From assembly GCF_018224925.1 (NCBI RefSeq), contig NZ_JAGTUF010000007.1, positions 10,942 to 74,941 on the forward strand: a DNA stretch of 64,000 bases, written 5' to 3'. This DNA is from Magnetospirillum sulfuroxidans (lineage in GTDB: Bacteria; Pseudomonadota; Alphaproteobacteria; Rhodospirillales; Magnetospirillaceae). Shown one piece after another: positions 1 to 10,405 of this stretch (position 1 is its first letter; every line of letters starts with the position of its first letter). Under the pieces are notes generated by a model, which worked only from the letters and a program-made list of their open reading frames with translations, was not told where the DNA came from and searched no databases. The position numbers and the translations under genes are program-made.

Positions 1-77
1 CCCGGCACGGGCGGGCTTTCGGCCCTGAAAGCCCGAGCGGCACCTGAGCCGCCCGGCACGGGCGGGCTTTCGGCCCT
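1..77. repeat. REP-like repeat, two copies with stem-loops
   Basis: A 26-base unit occurs at 1-26 and again, identical, at 52-77, so the period is 51 bases. Positions 13-34 form a perfect 8-bp stem (GGGCTTTC / GAAAGCCC) with a 6-base loop. Positions 37-52 form a second small stem (GCGGC / GCCGC). The second copy runs into the stop codon of the stress-protein gene. The array probably continues beyond the left edge. It resembles REP or palindromic-unit repeats, and the hairpin could also act as a transcript end for the leftward gene, although no U-tract follows. Confidence 0.6.
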
Positions 78-903
78 AATGACTCATCAGTACCGGTACG
101 GTCATATGGCGCAACAGATGGCGGGTGGCGCCGCCCAAGACCAATTCGCGCAGACGCGACCGGCCATAGGCGCCCATGACGATCAGACCGACATCCTCAT
201 CGGCGGCCCGCGACAACAGCATCTGACCGACGTTCAAATCCTCGGCGCGCACGTGTTCACACACGGCGTTGACACCGTGGCGGGTCAGATGCAGGCAAAT
301 GTCGGCCCCCGGAATATCCCCGTGGCCGGCCATGCCGCCTTCGGGATTGACGGCCATCACATGCACTCGCTTGGCCTGCTTGAGCACCGGCAAGGCGTCG
401 TGCACCGCCCGCGTCGCCTCGCGTGAGCCGTTCCAGGCCACCAGCACCCGTTCGCCGATGCTGGGAAAATGGCCGGCATCGGGAACCAGCAGAACCGGGC
501 GACCGACGTTCAAGATCAGGTTGTCGGCCAGCGGCCGATCCCCTTCGTCCAGATTGGCGCCCTGACCGATAATGGTCAGATCGGCATAGCGGGCGTGCAA
601 GGCGACACTGTCCCCCAATTCACCATCGACGTCGCGCCATTCGGTGGTGACGCCCGCCGTCGCCGGAATGGCATCGAACAAGGCGCGAGCCTCTCGCGCC
701 GCCTCGGTATTGAACGCTTCGCGCACGCGGTCGATTTCCGGGCCATATTGCGCGGCGATGAATTGCGGCAATAACGGCCGGGTCCGCACGTTCAGCGCGA
801 TCAGGTGGCTCTGCTGGGCCCGAGCCAGCGCCCCCGCCAGTTCCAGGCGCGCCTTGCATTGCGGAGTATTGTCCACATGGACCAAGATATCCTTGAACGC
901 CAT
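76..903 (-). CDS. Universal stress protein, tandem UspA domains
   Basis: The 275-residue protein has two UspA-like halves. The first begins MAFKDILVHVDN and the second begins near RVLVAWNGSREA. The C-terminal ATP-binding signature of the family is visible as GAYGRSRLRELVLGGAT, which fits the G-x2-G-x9-G-S/T pattern. Tandem Usp proteins are cytoplasmic nucleotide-binding stress proteins. I chose the ATG at 903 because a GGAGA-type ribosome site lies just upstream; a longer in-frame start at 939 lacks one. It lies 56 bases downstream of a sensor kinase on the same strand, so the two may be co-transcribed. The exact stress is not predictable. Confidence 0.88.
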   Translation of the reverse strand: MAFKDILVHVDNTPQCKARLELAGALARAQQSHLIALNVRTRPLLPQFIAAQYGPEIDRVREAFNTEAAREARALFDAIPATAGVTTEWRDVDGELGDSVALHARYADLTIIGQGANLDEGDRPLADNLILNVGRPVLLVPDAGHFPSIGERVLVAWNGSREATRAVHDALPVLKQAKRVHVMAVNPEGGMAGHGDIPGADICLHLTRHGVNAVCEHVRAEDLNVGQMLLSRAADEDVGLIVMGAYGRSRLRELVLGGATRHLLRHMTVPVLMSH

Positions 904-959
904 CGCCTTTTTTCTCCAGACGTTTCCCATCTCGGCCAATCATAGACCGGGTTAAGTGG

Positions 960-3287
960 TCACACCAGTCCTGACGCGCTGCGGAGATCAATGACGAAAC
1001 AGGCCCCGCCGCCGGGCGCCTCTTCGGCATGAATGGTTCCCCCCAGGCGATCGACGATGCGTCGGCAGATGGCAAGCCCCATCCCCAAACCGTCGATCCC
1101 GTCATGGACGCCACCACGCTTGAACAGACCGAAAATCACCTCGCGCTGATCTTCGGGGATGCCGGGACCGTCATCGCTGACGGTGATGATGGTGCGATCC
1201 TTGCGCCGCACAGCCGCCACCCGCACATGGGCCGGGTGGGTGGTGGAACCGTATTTCAAGGCATTGCCGATCAGGTTTTGCAGCACGCTGGTCAGTTGGG
1301 GGGGATCGGCCATGACCATGGGCAGAGCCTCGGCGACGCTGACCTTGCCGCCGGTTTCGGCGATGACCGGGGCCAGATCGGTTAACACCACGTCCACCAC
1401 TTGCCCCACCGAAACCGGACGCGGCGCCGCGCCCCGCGTGCCGATACGGGCATAATCCAGCAGCGCCGCGATCATCGCGCTCATGCGCTGCGCCCCTTGC
1501 TCGGCGAATTCCATGAATTCACGCGTGTCGTTGTCCAGATGCGGGGCCAACGCCCGCCGGCTCAGGGTGACGAAGCCGGAAACCGAACGCAGCGGCGCCT
1601 GCAAATCGTGGGAAATGGCATAGGCGAAATTTTCAAGGTCGGCATTGGAACGCCGCAATTCATCCACCAGAATCTGATTTTTCGCCTCGACCCGCTTGCG
1701 AACCGCGATGTCGCGGAACACCACGACCGCGCCGCGCTGGTCGCCGTCATCCCAAGCGTTGACGCTTAATTCCACCGGAAAGCTGGTGCCGTCCTTGCGC
1801 CAGAACAGATCGTCCTCGACATAGCGGGGTTTGCCATCGACCAGGGTTTGGTGAACCGGGCAATCCGTCTTCGGTTTGGGGGTGCCATCGGCCAAGGAAT
1901 GGTGAATCAGATCGTGATGGGGACGACCTTCCATCTCGGCCAGGCTCCAGCCGGTCAAATGCTGGGCGGCGGGATTGGCGAAAACGGTCAGCCCGTCGCC
2001 ATCCAAGGCGATCAGGCCATCGGCGGCGTTCTCTAAGATCAGGCGGTTCTGGCGCGACAGATCCTTCACCTCGCGCTCCATGCGCCGCCGTTCCAGTAAA
2101 CTCAGGCGCAGCGTCCCGGCCACCTCCGCCGTCTCCATCAATTCACGGCCGACGATCCGCGCCGAAAGCGGTTGATCCAGACGATTGGCGGCCAAATCGA
2201 CCAGATGGCGGCGCAGCGCCAGGGCCGAAGCCATGGCCCGACTGACCAGCAGCACCGCCGCCATCGCCAAAAGACAGGAAACCAACAGCAAGCCGGCATA
2301 AGAGGCCATGACCAGCCGTGCATGCGTTTCCGCCTGATTGGCGGCCAGAACCCCTTCCTGCGTCGCCACCGCCATGATCGCCGCCGCCGCGTCCAAAGCC
2401 GGCACCGAAGCCGAGGTGTAATGACCGACCGGCTCTTGCGGGACGCGCCCGTCGGTAAAAGCGCGCAGCACCACGTCCTGAAGCGGCCGGAAATTGCGCA
2501 GCACCTCCGTATCGACGCGCAACAGAGCCTCACGCAAGGCGGTATTGTTGGTCAAGGCGACTTCGCGCCGAAGATTGTTCAAGGCCGTATCGCCCTGGCC
2601 GCGCAAGCGGGACAGTTCCTGCATGTCAGGCTGTGCGGGCACTTTTCCCGCGGCCAAGGCGGCGGCGATGCGCGATGATTCCACCCCCAAGGCGTTGCGC
2701 AGATCGAAAGCCTGCAAGGTGATGCGCGTCAACGGCGGCAACGAATCCGTCGCCGCCAGCAGGAAGACACTTTCCGGGACGCTGGCCAGGATGGCGGAAA
2801 CCGCATTAAACCACTGATCGGCAAACAACGGATCGCGCTGATCCTGCGGCACGGCGAGCAAAGCGTCGGCACGCAGGCGCAATTCGGCGATCACCTGCCC
2901 CTGGCGCGACAATTTCCGCGCCAGGGCGGCATGGCTTTCGTCAAGCCGCTGAAGAGTGGCGGCGAATTCGCCATCGGAAAGGGCACGACGCTGATCTAAA
3001 AATTTGCGGTCATCGGCACCGACCGGTTGTCCGGCATGCAGCACGACACTGGTCCGGCCCCGTTCGAAAGCCAAATGCTGGGCGGCCCGCACCAGATGCC
3101 CGATGGTCACTTCCGCCCGGCGCAGCGTCTGGGTCTGTCGGTACTCAGCCAGATGGCGAACGAAATCACTGATAATCCCGACCGAGACAATGATCAATAG
3201 ACCGGCGATCAGGACGGTCAGTACCCATTGTATCGAGACACGGTGCCGAAGGCCGCCATCGGGCGGCTGTGCATTGGGTTTGTGCAT
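960..3287 (-). CDS. Membrane sensor histidine kinase with NIT-like and PAS domains
   Basis: This 775-residue kinase has a transmembrane segment near residues 20-45, then a long helical periplasmic region containing ERGRTSVVL, which resembles the core of nitrate/nitrite-sensing (NIT) domains. A second membrane segment follows near residue 330. The cytoplasmic part has a linker, a PAS domain (DGLIALDGDGLTVFANPAA), a HisKA domain with the phospho-acceptor in SHDLQAPLRS (His560), and a HATPase domain with the N-box (NLIGNALKYG) and a DDGPGIP motif. No response regulator is adjacent; the next co-directional gene is the universal stress protein. Nitrate or nitrite as signal is inferred only from NIT-like similarity. 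Confidence 0.85.
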   Translation of the reverse strand: MHKPNAQPPDGGLRHRVSIQWVLTVLIAGLLIIVSVGIISDFVRHLAEYRQTQTLRRAEVTIGHLVRAAQHLAFERGRTSVVLHAGQPVGADDRKFLDQRRALSDGEFAATLQRLDESHAALARKLSRQGQVIAELRLRADALLAVPQDQRDPLFADQWFNAVSAILASVPESVFLLAATDSLPPLTRITLQAFDLRNALGVESSRIAAALAAGKVPAQPDMQELSRLRGQGDTALNNLRREVALTNNTALREALLRVDTEVLRNFRPLQDVVLRAFTDGRVPQEPVGHYTSASVPALDAAAAIMAVATQEGVLAANQAETHARLVMASYAGLLLVSCLLAMAAVLLVSRAMASALALRRHLVDLAANRLDQPLSARIVGRELMETAEVAGTLRLSLLERRRMEREVKDLSRQNRLILENAADGLIALDGDGLTVFANPAAQHLTGWSLAEMEGRPHHDLIHHSLADGTPKPKTDCPVHQTLVDGKPRYVEDDLFWRKDGTSFPVELSVNAWDDGDQRGAVVVFRDIAVRKRVEAKNQILVDELRRSNADLENFAYAISHDLQAPLRSVSGFVTLSRRALAPHLDNDTREFMEFAEQGAQRMSAMIAALLDYARIGTRGAAPRPVSVGQVVDVVLTDLAPVIAETGGKVSVAEALPMVMADPPQLTSVLQNLIGNALKYGSTTHPAHVRVAAVRRKDRTIITVSDDGPGIPEDQREVIFGLFKRGGVHDGIDGLGMGLAICRRIVDRLGGTIHAEEAPGGGACFVIDLRSASGLV

Positions 3288-3453
3288 AGGGGGCGCAATA
3301 CCAACGAAAGTTACAATGACGCAATCTAAAGTTTGACACAGTTTGTCCCCAGGGAAAACCGGCTCCCTCCCCCCTTATAAAATCTGCCAGCTATTCCCAC
3401 TTCAAAGAACAGGCATCCTGCCTGATTTTCTTTTGCATTTCAGGGAATTGCGC

Positions 3454-4887
3454 ATGTTTGGATTGACGCGAGCCCCGGACTTCGCCCTCCCCGATCTGAC
3501 ATGGTTCAATGTGGAAAAGCCACTGACCCTGGCCAATCTCAGGGGCAAGTTGGTGCTGCTGGATTTTTGGACATTTTGCTGTATCAATTGCTTTCACACC
3601 CAACCGATCCTCAAGGCCTTGGAAGACCGATTCCCGACCGAGCTGACGGTTATCGGCGTCCATAGTCCCAAATTCGACCATGAGCGTGATCCGCGCATGG
3701 TCGCCCAGGCCATTGCCCGTTATGACATCCGTCATCCGGTGGTGCACGACCCGGACTTGCGGCTGTGGGACGCTTATTGTATCCGCGCTTGGCCAACCTT
3801 GGTCTTGATCGCCCCCGATGGCCGGATCATCGGCCAGTTGTCGGGCGAGCCCCACCCCGATTTGCTGCCACAGGGCGTCACCGGCATGATCGACCGCTTT
3901 TTTGCCGCCGGGGCCTTGCGGCCGCACCCGCAAGAAACCTGCATCCCCGCGGAAACCGGCGGCCGCCTGCGCTTTCCCGGTAAAATCAAGCACGGTCCCG
4001 GCGGCATTTGGGCGGTGGCCGACAGCGGCCATCATCAAGTGCTGTTGTTGGACGATAGCGGTCGGGAGATCAGCCGTTACGGCAGCGGAACACCGGGCTG
4101 GAACGATGGCCCCGCCCCCAGTTTCAACGGCCCCGAAGGCATCGCCGTGGACGAAACCAGCATCTTCGTCGCCGACACCCGCAACCATGTGATCCGCCGC
4201 ATCGACCGCGCCAGCGGCGAAACCACCACCATCGCCGGTCAAGGCTGGCGCGGCGGCACCTTGGGCGCCCCCGCCCCGGCGACTGAAACCGCCCTGGCTT
4301 CGCCTTGGGATATGGAGATTTTGGACGACACCCTTTATTTCGCCAATGCCGGCAGCCATCAATTGGGCGCCATCGACCTGAAATCGGGTTTGGTGCGGGT
4401 GGCGGCGGGGTGCGGCGGCGAAAATCTGACCGACGGTCAAGGCAGCGAATGCCGGCTGGCCCAACCCTCGGGACTGGCCCTGTGCGCCGACAGTCACAGC
4501 CTGTATTTCACCGACGCCGAAACCTCGTCCTTGCGCCGGCTGTGCCTGATTTCAGGACGGGTGGAGACCTTGGTCGGCCATGGCCTGTTCGATTTCGGCT
4601 ATCGGAACGGCGCCATGGCCGAAGCCCGCCTGCAACACCCCCTGGGCGTCAGCATCGCCAACGGCCGCTTGTTCGTCGCCGACAGCTACAATCACGCCAT
4701 CCGCGTGGTCGATCCGGTTACCGGCATGGTCAGCGACCTCAACCACCTGACCGGGCCGCTGGATGTCTGCGAACCTGCCGGTATCGCCGCCGATGGCGAC
4801 GACCGCTTATTGCTGTCGGACACCAACAACCACCGCATTCTCGAGGTCAATCTGCGCACCAACACCATCCGCGCTTGGGCCGCCTGA
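3454..4887 (+). CDS. Thioredoxin-like protein fused to NHL repeats (NHLRC2-like)
   Basis: The 477-residue protein starts with a thioredoxin/TlpA-like fold of about 160 residues. Its redox motif is WTFCCINC, with the CxxC formed by Cys43 and Cys46. A beta-propeller made of NHL repeats fills the rest, seen as recurring GIAVDETSIFVADTRNH-type blades. This is the NHLRC2-like architecture. No signal peptide is visible, so a cytoplasmic location is likely. The ATG at 3454 is chosen because the thioredoxin domain begins there (MFGLTRAPDF) and AGGGAA precedes it; an upstream in-frame start only adds non-conserved sequence. It is divergent from the sensor kinase. The substrate is unknown. Confidence 0.85.
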   Translation: MFGLTRAPDFALPDLTWFNVEKPLTLANLRGKLVLLDFWTFCCINCFHTQPILKALEDRFPTELTVIGVHSPKFDHERDPRMVAQAIARYDIRHPVVHDPDLRLWDAYCIRAWPTLVLIAPDGRIIGQLSGEPHPDLLPQGVTGMIDRFFAAGALRPHPQETCIPAETGGRLRFPGKIKHGPGGIWAVADSGHHQVLLLDDSGREISRYGSGTPGWNDGPAPSFNGPEGIAVDETSIFVADTRNHVIRRIDRASGETTTIAGQGWRGGTLGAPAPATETALASPWDMEILDDTLYFANAGSHQLGAIDLKSGLVRVAAGCGGENLTDGQGSECRLAQPSGLALCADSHSLYFTDAETSSLRRLCLISGRVETLVGHGLFDFGYRNGAMAEARLQHPLGVSIANGRLFVADSYNHAIRVVDPVTGMVSDLNHLTGPLDVCEPAGIAADGDDRLLLSDTNNHRILEVNLRTNTIRAWAA

Positions 4888-4995
4888 GAGTCCGCCCCAG
4901 ACAGCGCACGCCTTCCAATCCCCCTGAGGTATCCGCCTGATTGCAAGACTAAAGTCTTGATTTTATCCTGACCTTGGTTCGGGAAAGGATTGCTC

Positions 4996-5301
4996 ATGGC
5001 AGCGAAATCGCGCTCGCAGATCATCGGCGAAATCGAAGATTACATCGACAAGAATGGCGGCAGTTTTGGCCAATGGTTCGTCGGCTGTACCGGCGCCCCC
5101 AAGGCCATGCTGTTTTCCCAACACGGGGTCAAGCAAACGGGCGACGCCTGGATCGCCCGTCAGGCCAAGGATGATCTGGATGCTCACGACGTGGTCGAAT
5201 ATTTCGTCGGCACCAAGCGCAGCAAAGGCCGCGCCAAAGAACGCCGCGACACCGACCTCTATGTCTATGCCTTCAAGATCAAGAGCCACACCCGCGTCTG
5301 A
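4996..5301 (+). CDS. Conserved hypothetical protein, 101 aa
   Basis: This small soluble protein starts at an ATG at 4996 with AAAGGA upstream; a TTG two codons earlier is less likely. It contains WFVGCTGAPKAMLF, then WIARQAKDD, then VVEYFVG, and ends TDLYVYAFKIK. The order of these elements (a G-x-x-x-P-x-x-L-F start, a central W-x-x-R-x-A, a V-E-x-x-F helix and a Y-V-Y-A end) recalls small hypothetical proteins with a GIY-YIG-like fold found in phages and bacteria. I do not recognise it with certainty and assign no function. It stands alone, 80 bases upstream of the SRP RNA. Confidence 0.7.
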   Translation: MAAKSRSQIIGEIEDYIDKNGGSFGQWFVGCTGAPKAMLFSQHGVKQTGDAWIARQAKDDLDAHDVVEYFVGTKRSKGRAKERRDTDLYVYAFKIKSHTRV

Positions 5302-5381
5302 GCCCGGCTGAAACCGGTCATTGCGAGAACGGCCAAGGTTTGTTCTTGCAATCGGCGGCGCAAGTCCCGATATTCCGCCGC

Positions 5382-5477
5382 GGGAGGCCGGCGATGGACG
5401 AGCCTGTCGCCAAACCGGTCAGGTCCGGAAGGAAGCAGCCGTAACGATTTCTGGTTCGGGTCGTTGTCCGGTCTCCC
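5382..5477 (+). ncRNA. ffs: Signal recognition particle RNA, small bacterial type (4.5S)
   Basis: The SRP RNA apical core is recognisable at 5418-5442: GGTCAGGTCCGGAAGGAAGC followed by AGCCG, which contains the Ffh-binding loop with the GGAA tetraloop region. The ends pair: GGGAG at 5382-5386 with CTCCC at 5473-5477, and CCGG-type pairs lie just inside. The length of about 96 bases fits the small SRP RNA of Gram-negative bacteria. A strong terminator follows at 5486. The RNA pairs with Ffh and FtsY to target nascent membrane proteins. The ends are set by pairing and may be off by a few bases. Confidence 0.93.
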
Positions 5478-5485
5478 ACCCTTTG

Positions 5486-5514
5486 AAAACGCCGCCCCCA
5501 TGGGGCGGCGTTTT
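5486..5514. terminator. Intrinsic terminator after SRP RNA, probably bidirectional
   Basis: A perfect 13-bp stem (AAAACGCCGCCCC / GGGGCGGCGTTTT) with a 3-base loop is followed by CATTTT. It ends the SRP RNA transcript. Its right edge touches the stop codon of the leftward peptidase gene, so it can serve that gene too. Confidence 0.88.
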
Positions 5515-6569
5515 CATTTTCTGGCGCAGGAATAAGGCCAGATGCGCTTGGCTCCGGCCGGCAGGACCGTGCCGTCATTCATGATCACCGGGACCAGGAC
5601 GGCCTTTTGATCGTCAGGCAAGGCCTTCAACCCGGCTGAAGCGAAAGGCGGCGCATCGCGGTAAAAAGCGACGGGATCAAGCCAGGTGCCGTTTTCGGCG
5701 ATGATGCCGGTTCCCGAATCGGCGTAGCGCGGGCCATCGGCTTGCCAGGCGGCGAAGTGAATGGCCGGTCGGCGATGGGCCGCTTGTCCGCCGCCCCCCT
5801 GCGAACCCGGACCGGTGCCGGAATTGCCGCTTGGCCCCAGGAATTGCCCCATGGCCACCCTGTCCCCCACATGCAAGTCCGGCATGGCGTTCAAATGGGA
5901 ATATTGGGTGTAGGTCCAAAACGGCAGACCGGTGTCTTCGGGGGAATGGCGCAGGTTGACTTCACGCCCCCGCATCGAGGTTTCGCCTCCGTAAACCCCT
6001 ACCACCGTTCCGGCGGCGGCGGCCAGGATCGGCGTATCCCAGGGCATGGGAATATCGATTCCGCCATGCAGCGCCCCGGCTTTTCGGTTTTTAAATCCGT
6101 AATCCATGGCGAAAAAATCGTCAATTCCCGGACACAGGGTGTTGTCAGGAAAGAGCGGCCCCATTCCGGTGGCCAGCAATCCACGGGCAACGGCGCCATT
6201 GATGCTACAGCCATGCGTCACTTCCAGGGCGCAGCTCAGCGATGACGGCAGGTCCGAACCGGAAATCTTGTCGGTCTGGATCGAGGGATCGCCGCCGCCG
6301 GGCGAGGGAGCGCCGGCATAACGGCCCCAAGGGCGTTTCATGTACATGCCGGCCAGTTCCTCGACATTAAGGAACCCATCGCCGTTTCCATCCAGCAACT
6401 CGAAATTGCCGCGTCCAGACCATTCCGTCCGGCTGATGCGGCCATCGCCGTCGCTGTCGATTTGCTCGAAATTGCGTTCGGCCAGCTTGAAATTCTGCGC
6501 CAAGGCGGGAACAGCGACCAGCGCCAGCAGGCTGGCCAAGGCGAACGAAAGACGTGGCATTTCACCCAT
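5514..6569 (-). CDS. Secreted M23-family peptidase with N-terminal EF-hands
   Basis: The 351-residue protein has a signal peptide (to about residue 24, PALAQ). Two EF-hand loops follow, DSDGDGRISRTE at 38-49 and DGNGDGFLNVEE at 60-71. The C-terminal half is an M23/LytM-like domain with HGGIDIP, the first zinc-ligand pair H-x3-D, and later HLN and HFAAW, matching the other conserved histidines. M23 enzymes are zinc metallo-endopeptidases that cleave peptidoglycan cross-links. Calcium-binding EF-hands on such an enzyme suggest calcium-dependent activity or folding in the periplasm. The start at 6569 has GGAGA upstream. It is divergent from groES. Confidence 0.82.
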   Translation of the reverse strand: MGEMPRLSFALASLLALVAVPALAQNFKLAERNFEQIDSDGDGRISRTEWSGRGNFELLDGNGDGFLNVEELAGMYMKRPWGRYAGAPSPGGGDPSIQTDKISGSDLPSSLSCALEVTHGCSINGAVARGLLATGMGPLFPDNTLCPGIDDFFAMDYGFKNRKAGALHGGIDIPMPWDTPILAAAAGTVVGVYGGETSMRGREVNLRHSPEDTGLPFWTYTQYSHLNAMPDLHVGDRVAMGQFLGPSGNSGTGPGSQGGGGQAAHRRPAIHFAAWQADGPRYADSGTGIIAENGTWLDPVAFYRDAPPFASAGLKALPDDQKAVLVPVIMNDGTVLPAGAKRIWPYSCARK

Positions 6570-6676
6570 GACAGGCGATCTCCTTGCGGCGCGGGGGCGT
6601 TGCCCGGATGATCATCGCAAACCCATTGTTTTTCAACTATTTGTGCTGTTGATGGCGAATTTTGCGGCTTTGTCCC

Positions 6677-6705
6677 TTGACTCACGCCTGACCTGACACT
6701 AGATG
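6677..6705 (+). promoter_or_regulatory. groESL promoter
   Basis: A -35 element TTGACT at 6677-6682 is followed 16-17 bases later by CTAGAT at 6699-6704, just upstream of the CIRCE operator. The CTTGAC start also fits alphaproteobacterial RpoH promoters, so housekeeping or heat-shock sigma use is possible. Confidence 0.55.
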
Positions 6706-6706
6706 G

Positions 6707-6733
6707 TTGGCACTCGTCGAGGGTGAGTGCTAA
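6707..6733 (+). promoter_or_regulatory. CIRCE operator (HrcA site)
   Basis: TTGGCACTC, nine bases, then GAGTGCTAA. This is the CIRCE inverted repeat (TTAGCACTC-N9-GAGTGCTAA) with one mismatch in the left arm. HrcA binding here represses groESL until heat shock. The hrcA gene is not in this window. Confidence 0.93.
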
Positions 6734-6793
6734 CACCTTCCTCCCTCGGCATTTCCATTCCTGGAACCAAACCGCATTGACGGAGGTTTTTTT

Positions 6794-7081
6794 ATGAAGT
6801 TCCGCCCACTCCATGATCGTGTGTTGGTGAAGCGCCTTGACGCGGAAGAAAAGACCGCTGGTGGCATCATCATCCCCGATACCGCCAAGGAAAAGCCCAT
6901 GCAGGGCGAAGTCATTTCCGTTGGCTCCGGCGTTCGCGGTGAAGACGGCAAGGTCGTTGCGCTCGACGTCAAGGCTGGTGACCGCATCCTGTTCGGCAAG
7001 TGGTCCGGCACCGAAGTCAAGATCGACGGCGAAGACCTGCTGATCATGAAGGAATCCGACATTCTGGGCATTCTGGCCTAA
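6794..7081 (+). CDS. groES: Co-chaperonin GroES
   Basis: The 95-residue protein begins [16 protein letters not shown] and contains the mobile-loop region [18 protein letters not shown] that contacts GroEL. It is full length for the family. GroES caps the GroEL ring to enclose folding clients in the cytoplasm. GGAGG lies upstream of the ATG, and the gene sits 60 bases after the CIRCE operator. GroEL follows 39 bases later in the same operon. Confidence 0.98.
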   Translation: MKFRPLHDRVLVKRLDAEEKTAGGIIIPDTAKEKPMQGEVISVGSGVRGEDGKVVALDVKAGDRILFGKWSGTEVKIDGEDLLIMKESDILGILA

Positions 7082-7108
7082 GAATTGTTCCCGCTATTAC
7101 GGACTTAA

Positions 7109-8764
<1,656 letters not shown>

Positions 8765-8794
8765 GTCCAGTCTTCCTGGCATTCGTGTCGGAAA

Positions 8795-8826
8795 GGCCCC
8801 CTTCCTTCGGGAGGGGGGCTTTTTCT
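8795..8826 (+). terminator. Intrinsic terminator of groESL
   Basis: GGCCCCCTTCC, a TTCG loop, and GGAGGGGGGC form a stem of about ten base pairs with one G-U pair, followed by TTTTTCTTT. It lies 30 bases after groEL. Confidence 0.9.
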
Positions 8827-8894
8827 TTGCCGCACGGGGTTGGAATACGGGCCGGCTTGGGTCTAATCTGACGCCCCGCACCGCCGGAGGCATC

Positions 8895-10265
8895 ATGACC
8901 AGCGTTTCCGAAGCCGATATCGCCCATTTGTTTCATCCCTACACCAACCTTGCCCGCCACCCCGAGACCGGCCCCATGGTCATCACCCACGGCGAGGGGG
9001 TGCGGGTGTTCGACGAAGCCGGCAAGGATTACATCGAAGGCTTGGCCGGCTTGTGGTGCACGGCCCTGGGCTGGGGCGAGGAACGGCTGGTCGCGGCGGC
9101 GGCCGAACAGATGCGCAAGCTGCCGTTCTATCACCTGTTCACCGCGAAGACGCATGAACCGGCAACCCGGCTGGCCGAGCAACTGGCTGGCCTGGCCCCC
9201 GTCGCCGACGCCAAGGTCTTGTTCGCCTGTTCGGGATCGGAATCCAACGACACCGCCATCAAGCTGATCTGGTACCGCAACAACGCCCTGGGCAAGCCCG
9301 ACAAGAAAAAGATCATCGCCCGCGAACGCGCCTATCACGGCGTCACCATCGCCACCGCGTCCCTGACCGGATTGCCGGTCAATCAACGCGGCTTCGATCT
9401 GCCCATCGACCGCATCTTGCACACCGGCAATCCCCATTACTGGCGCTGCGGCCAAGCCGGCGAGACCGAGGAACAATTCGCCAGCCGCCGGGCCGAGGAA
9501 TTGGAACAATTGATCCTGGCCGAAGGCCCCGACACGGTGGCCGCTTTCTTCGCCGAGCCGGTGATGGGAGCCGGCGGCGTCATCGTCCCCCCCGCCACCT
9601 ATTTCGCCAAGATCCAGGCGGTGCTGAAGAAATACGACGTGCTGCTGGTCGCCGACGAGGTGATCACCGGTTTCGGCCGCACCGGCCAGATGTTCGGATC
9701 GCAGACCTTCGGCCTGCAACCCGATTTGATGACCGTGGCCAAGGGGCTGTCATCGGGATATCTGCCGATTTCGGCGCTGATCGTCGCCGGCCATGTCTAT
9801 GAACCGATCAAGGCTCAGGCGGGCGAAATCGGCAGCTTCGGCCATGGCTTCACCTATGGCGGTCATCCGGTGTCGGCGGCGGTCGCGCTGGAAACCCTGA
9901 AAATCTACGCCGAGCGCGATATCTTGGGCCATGTCGGCCGAATCGGGCCGGTATTGCAGCGTGGGCTGCGCGCGCTGCAACAACATCCGCTGGTCGGCGA
10001 GGCCCGTGGCATCGGCCTGATCGGCGCCGTCGAACTGGTCGCCGACAAGGATCGCCGCACCGCCTTTGATCCCAAGCTGGCCATCGGCGCCCGCGTGGTG
10101 GCCAAGGCGCAGGCGCATGGGGTGATCTTGCGGGCCATGGGCGACGCCATCGCCTTCGCCCCGCCGCTGATCATCTCGGAAGCGGATATCGACGAGATGC
10201 TGGGCCGCTTCCGCCTTGCCCTTGACGAAGCTCATGGAGAGCTGGCGGCCGCCGGTGTTGTCTGA
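8895..10265 (+). CDS. Class III (omega) pyridoxal-phosphate aminotransferase
   Basis: The 456-residue protein shows the class III pattern: SGSESNDTAIKL, ERAYHGVTIA, the PLP-binding DEVITGFGRTG, and the Schiff-base lysine in TVAKGLSSGYLP (Lys283). Such enzymes move an amino group from an omega-amine or beta-amino acid to pyruvate or 2-oxoglutarate. The start at 8895 has GGAGG upstream. It follows groEL after a terminator and precedes hemA by 140 bases on the same strand. Putrescine, beta-alanine or taurine transaminase activities are all possible; the substrate cannot be read from the sequence. Confidence 0.9.
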   Translation: MTSVSEADIAHLFHPYTNLARHPETGPMVITHGEGVRVFDEAGKDYIEGLAGLWCTALGWGEERLVAAAAEQMRKLPFYHLFTAKTHEPATRLAEQLAGLAPVADAKVLFACSGSESNDTAIKLIWYRNNALGKPDKKKIIARERAYHGVTIATASLTGLPVNQRGFDLPIDRILHTGNPHYWRCGQAGETEEQFASRRAEELEQLILAEGPDTVAAFFAEPVMGAGGVIVPPATYFAKIQAVLKKYDVLLVADEVITGFGRTGQMFGSQTFGLQPDLMTVAKGLSSGYLPISALIVAGHVYEPIKAQAGEIGSFGHGFTYGGHPVSAAVALETLKIYAERDILGHVGRIGPVLQRGLRALQQHPLVGEARGIGLIGAVELVADKDRRTAFDPKLAIGARVVAKAQAHGVILRAMGDAIAFAPPLIISEADIDEMLGRFRLALDEAHGELAAAGVV

Positions 10266-10405
10266 CAACAAGCCCAATCCGGGTGGGGACATTACGGTGA
10301 TGTTAGTTGCGCCGTGTCTCTCCATTCTTTTAGGATCGGCTCAATTACAGTGAACCTGCGTCGCGCGGACAGGATTTGGTTCCGCGCCGAGGGAGATGGA
10401 CCCTG

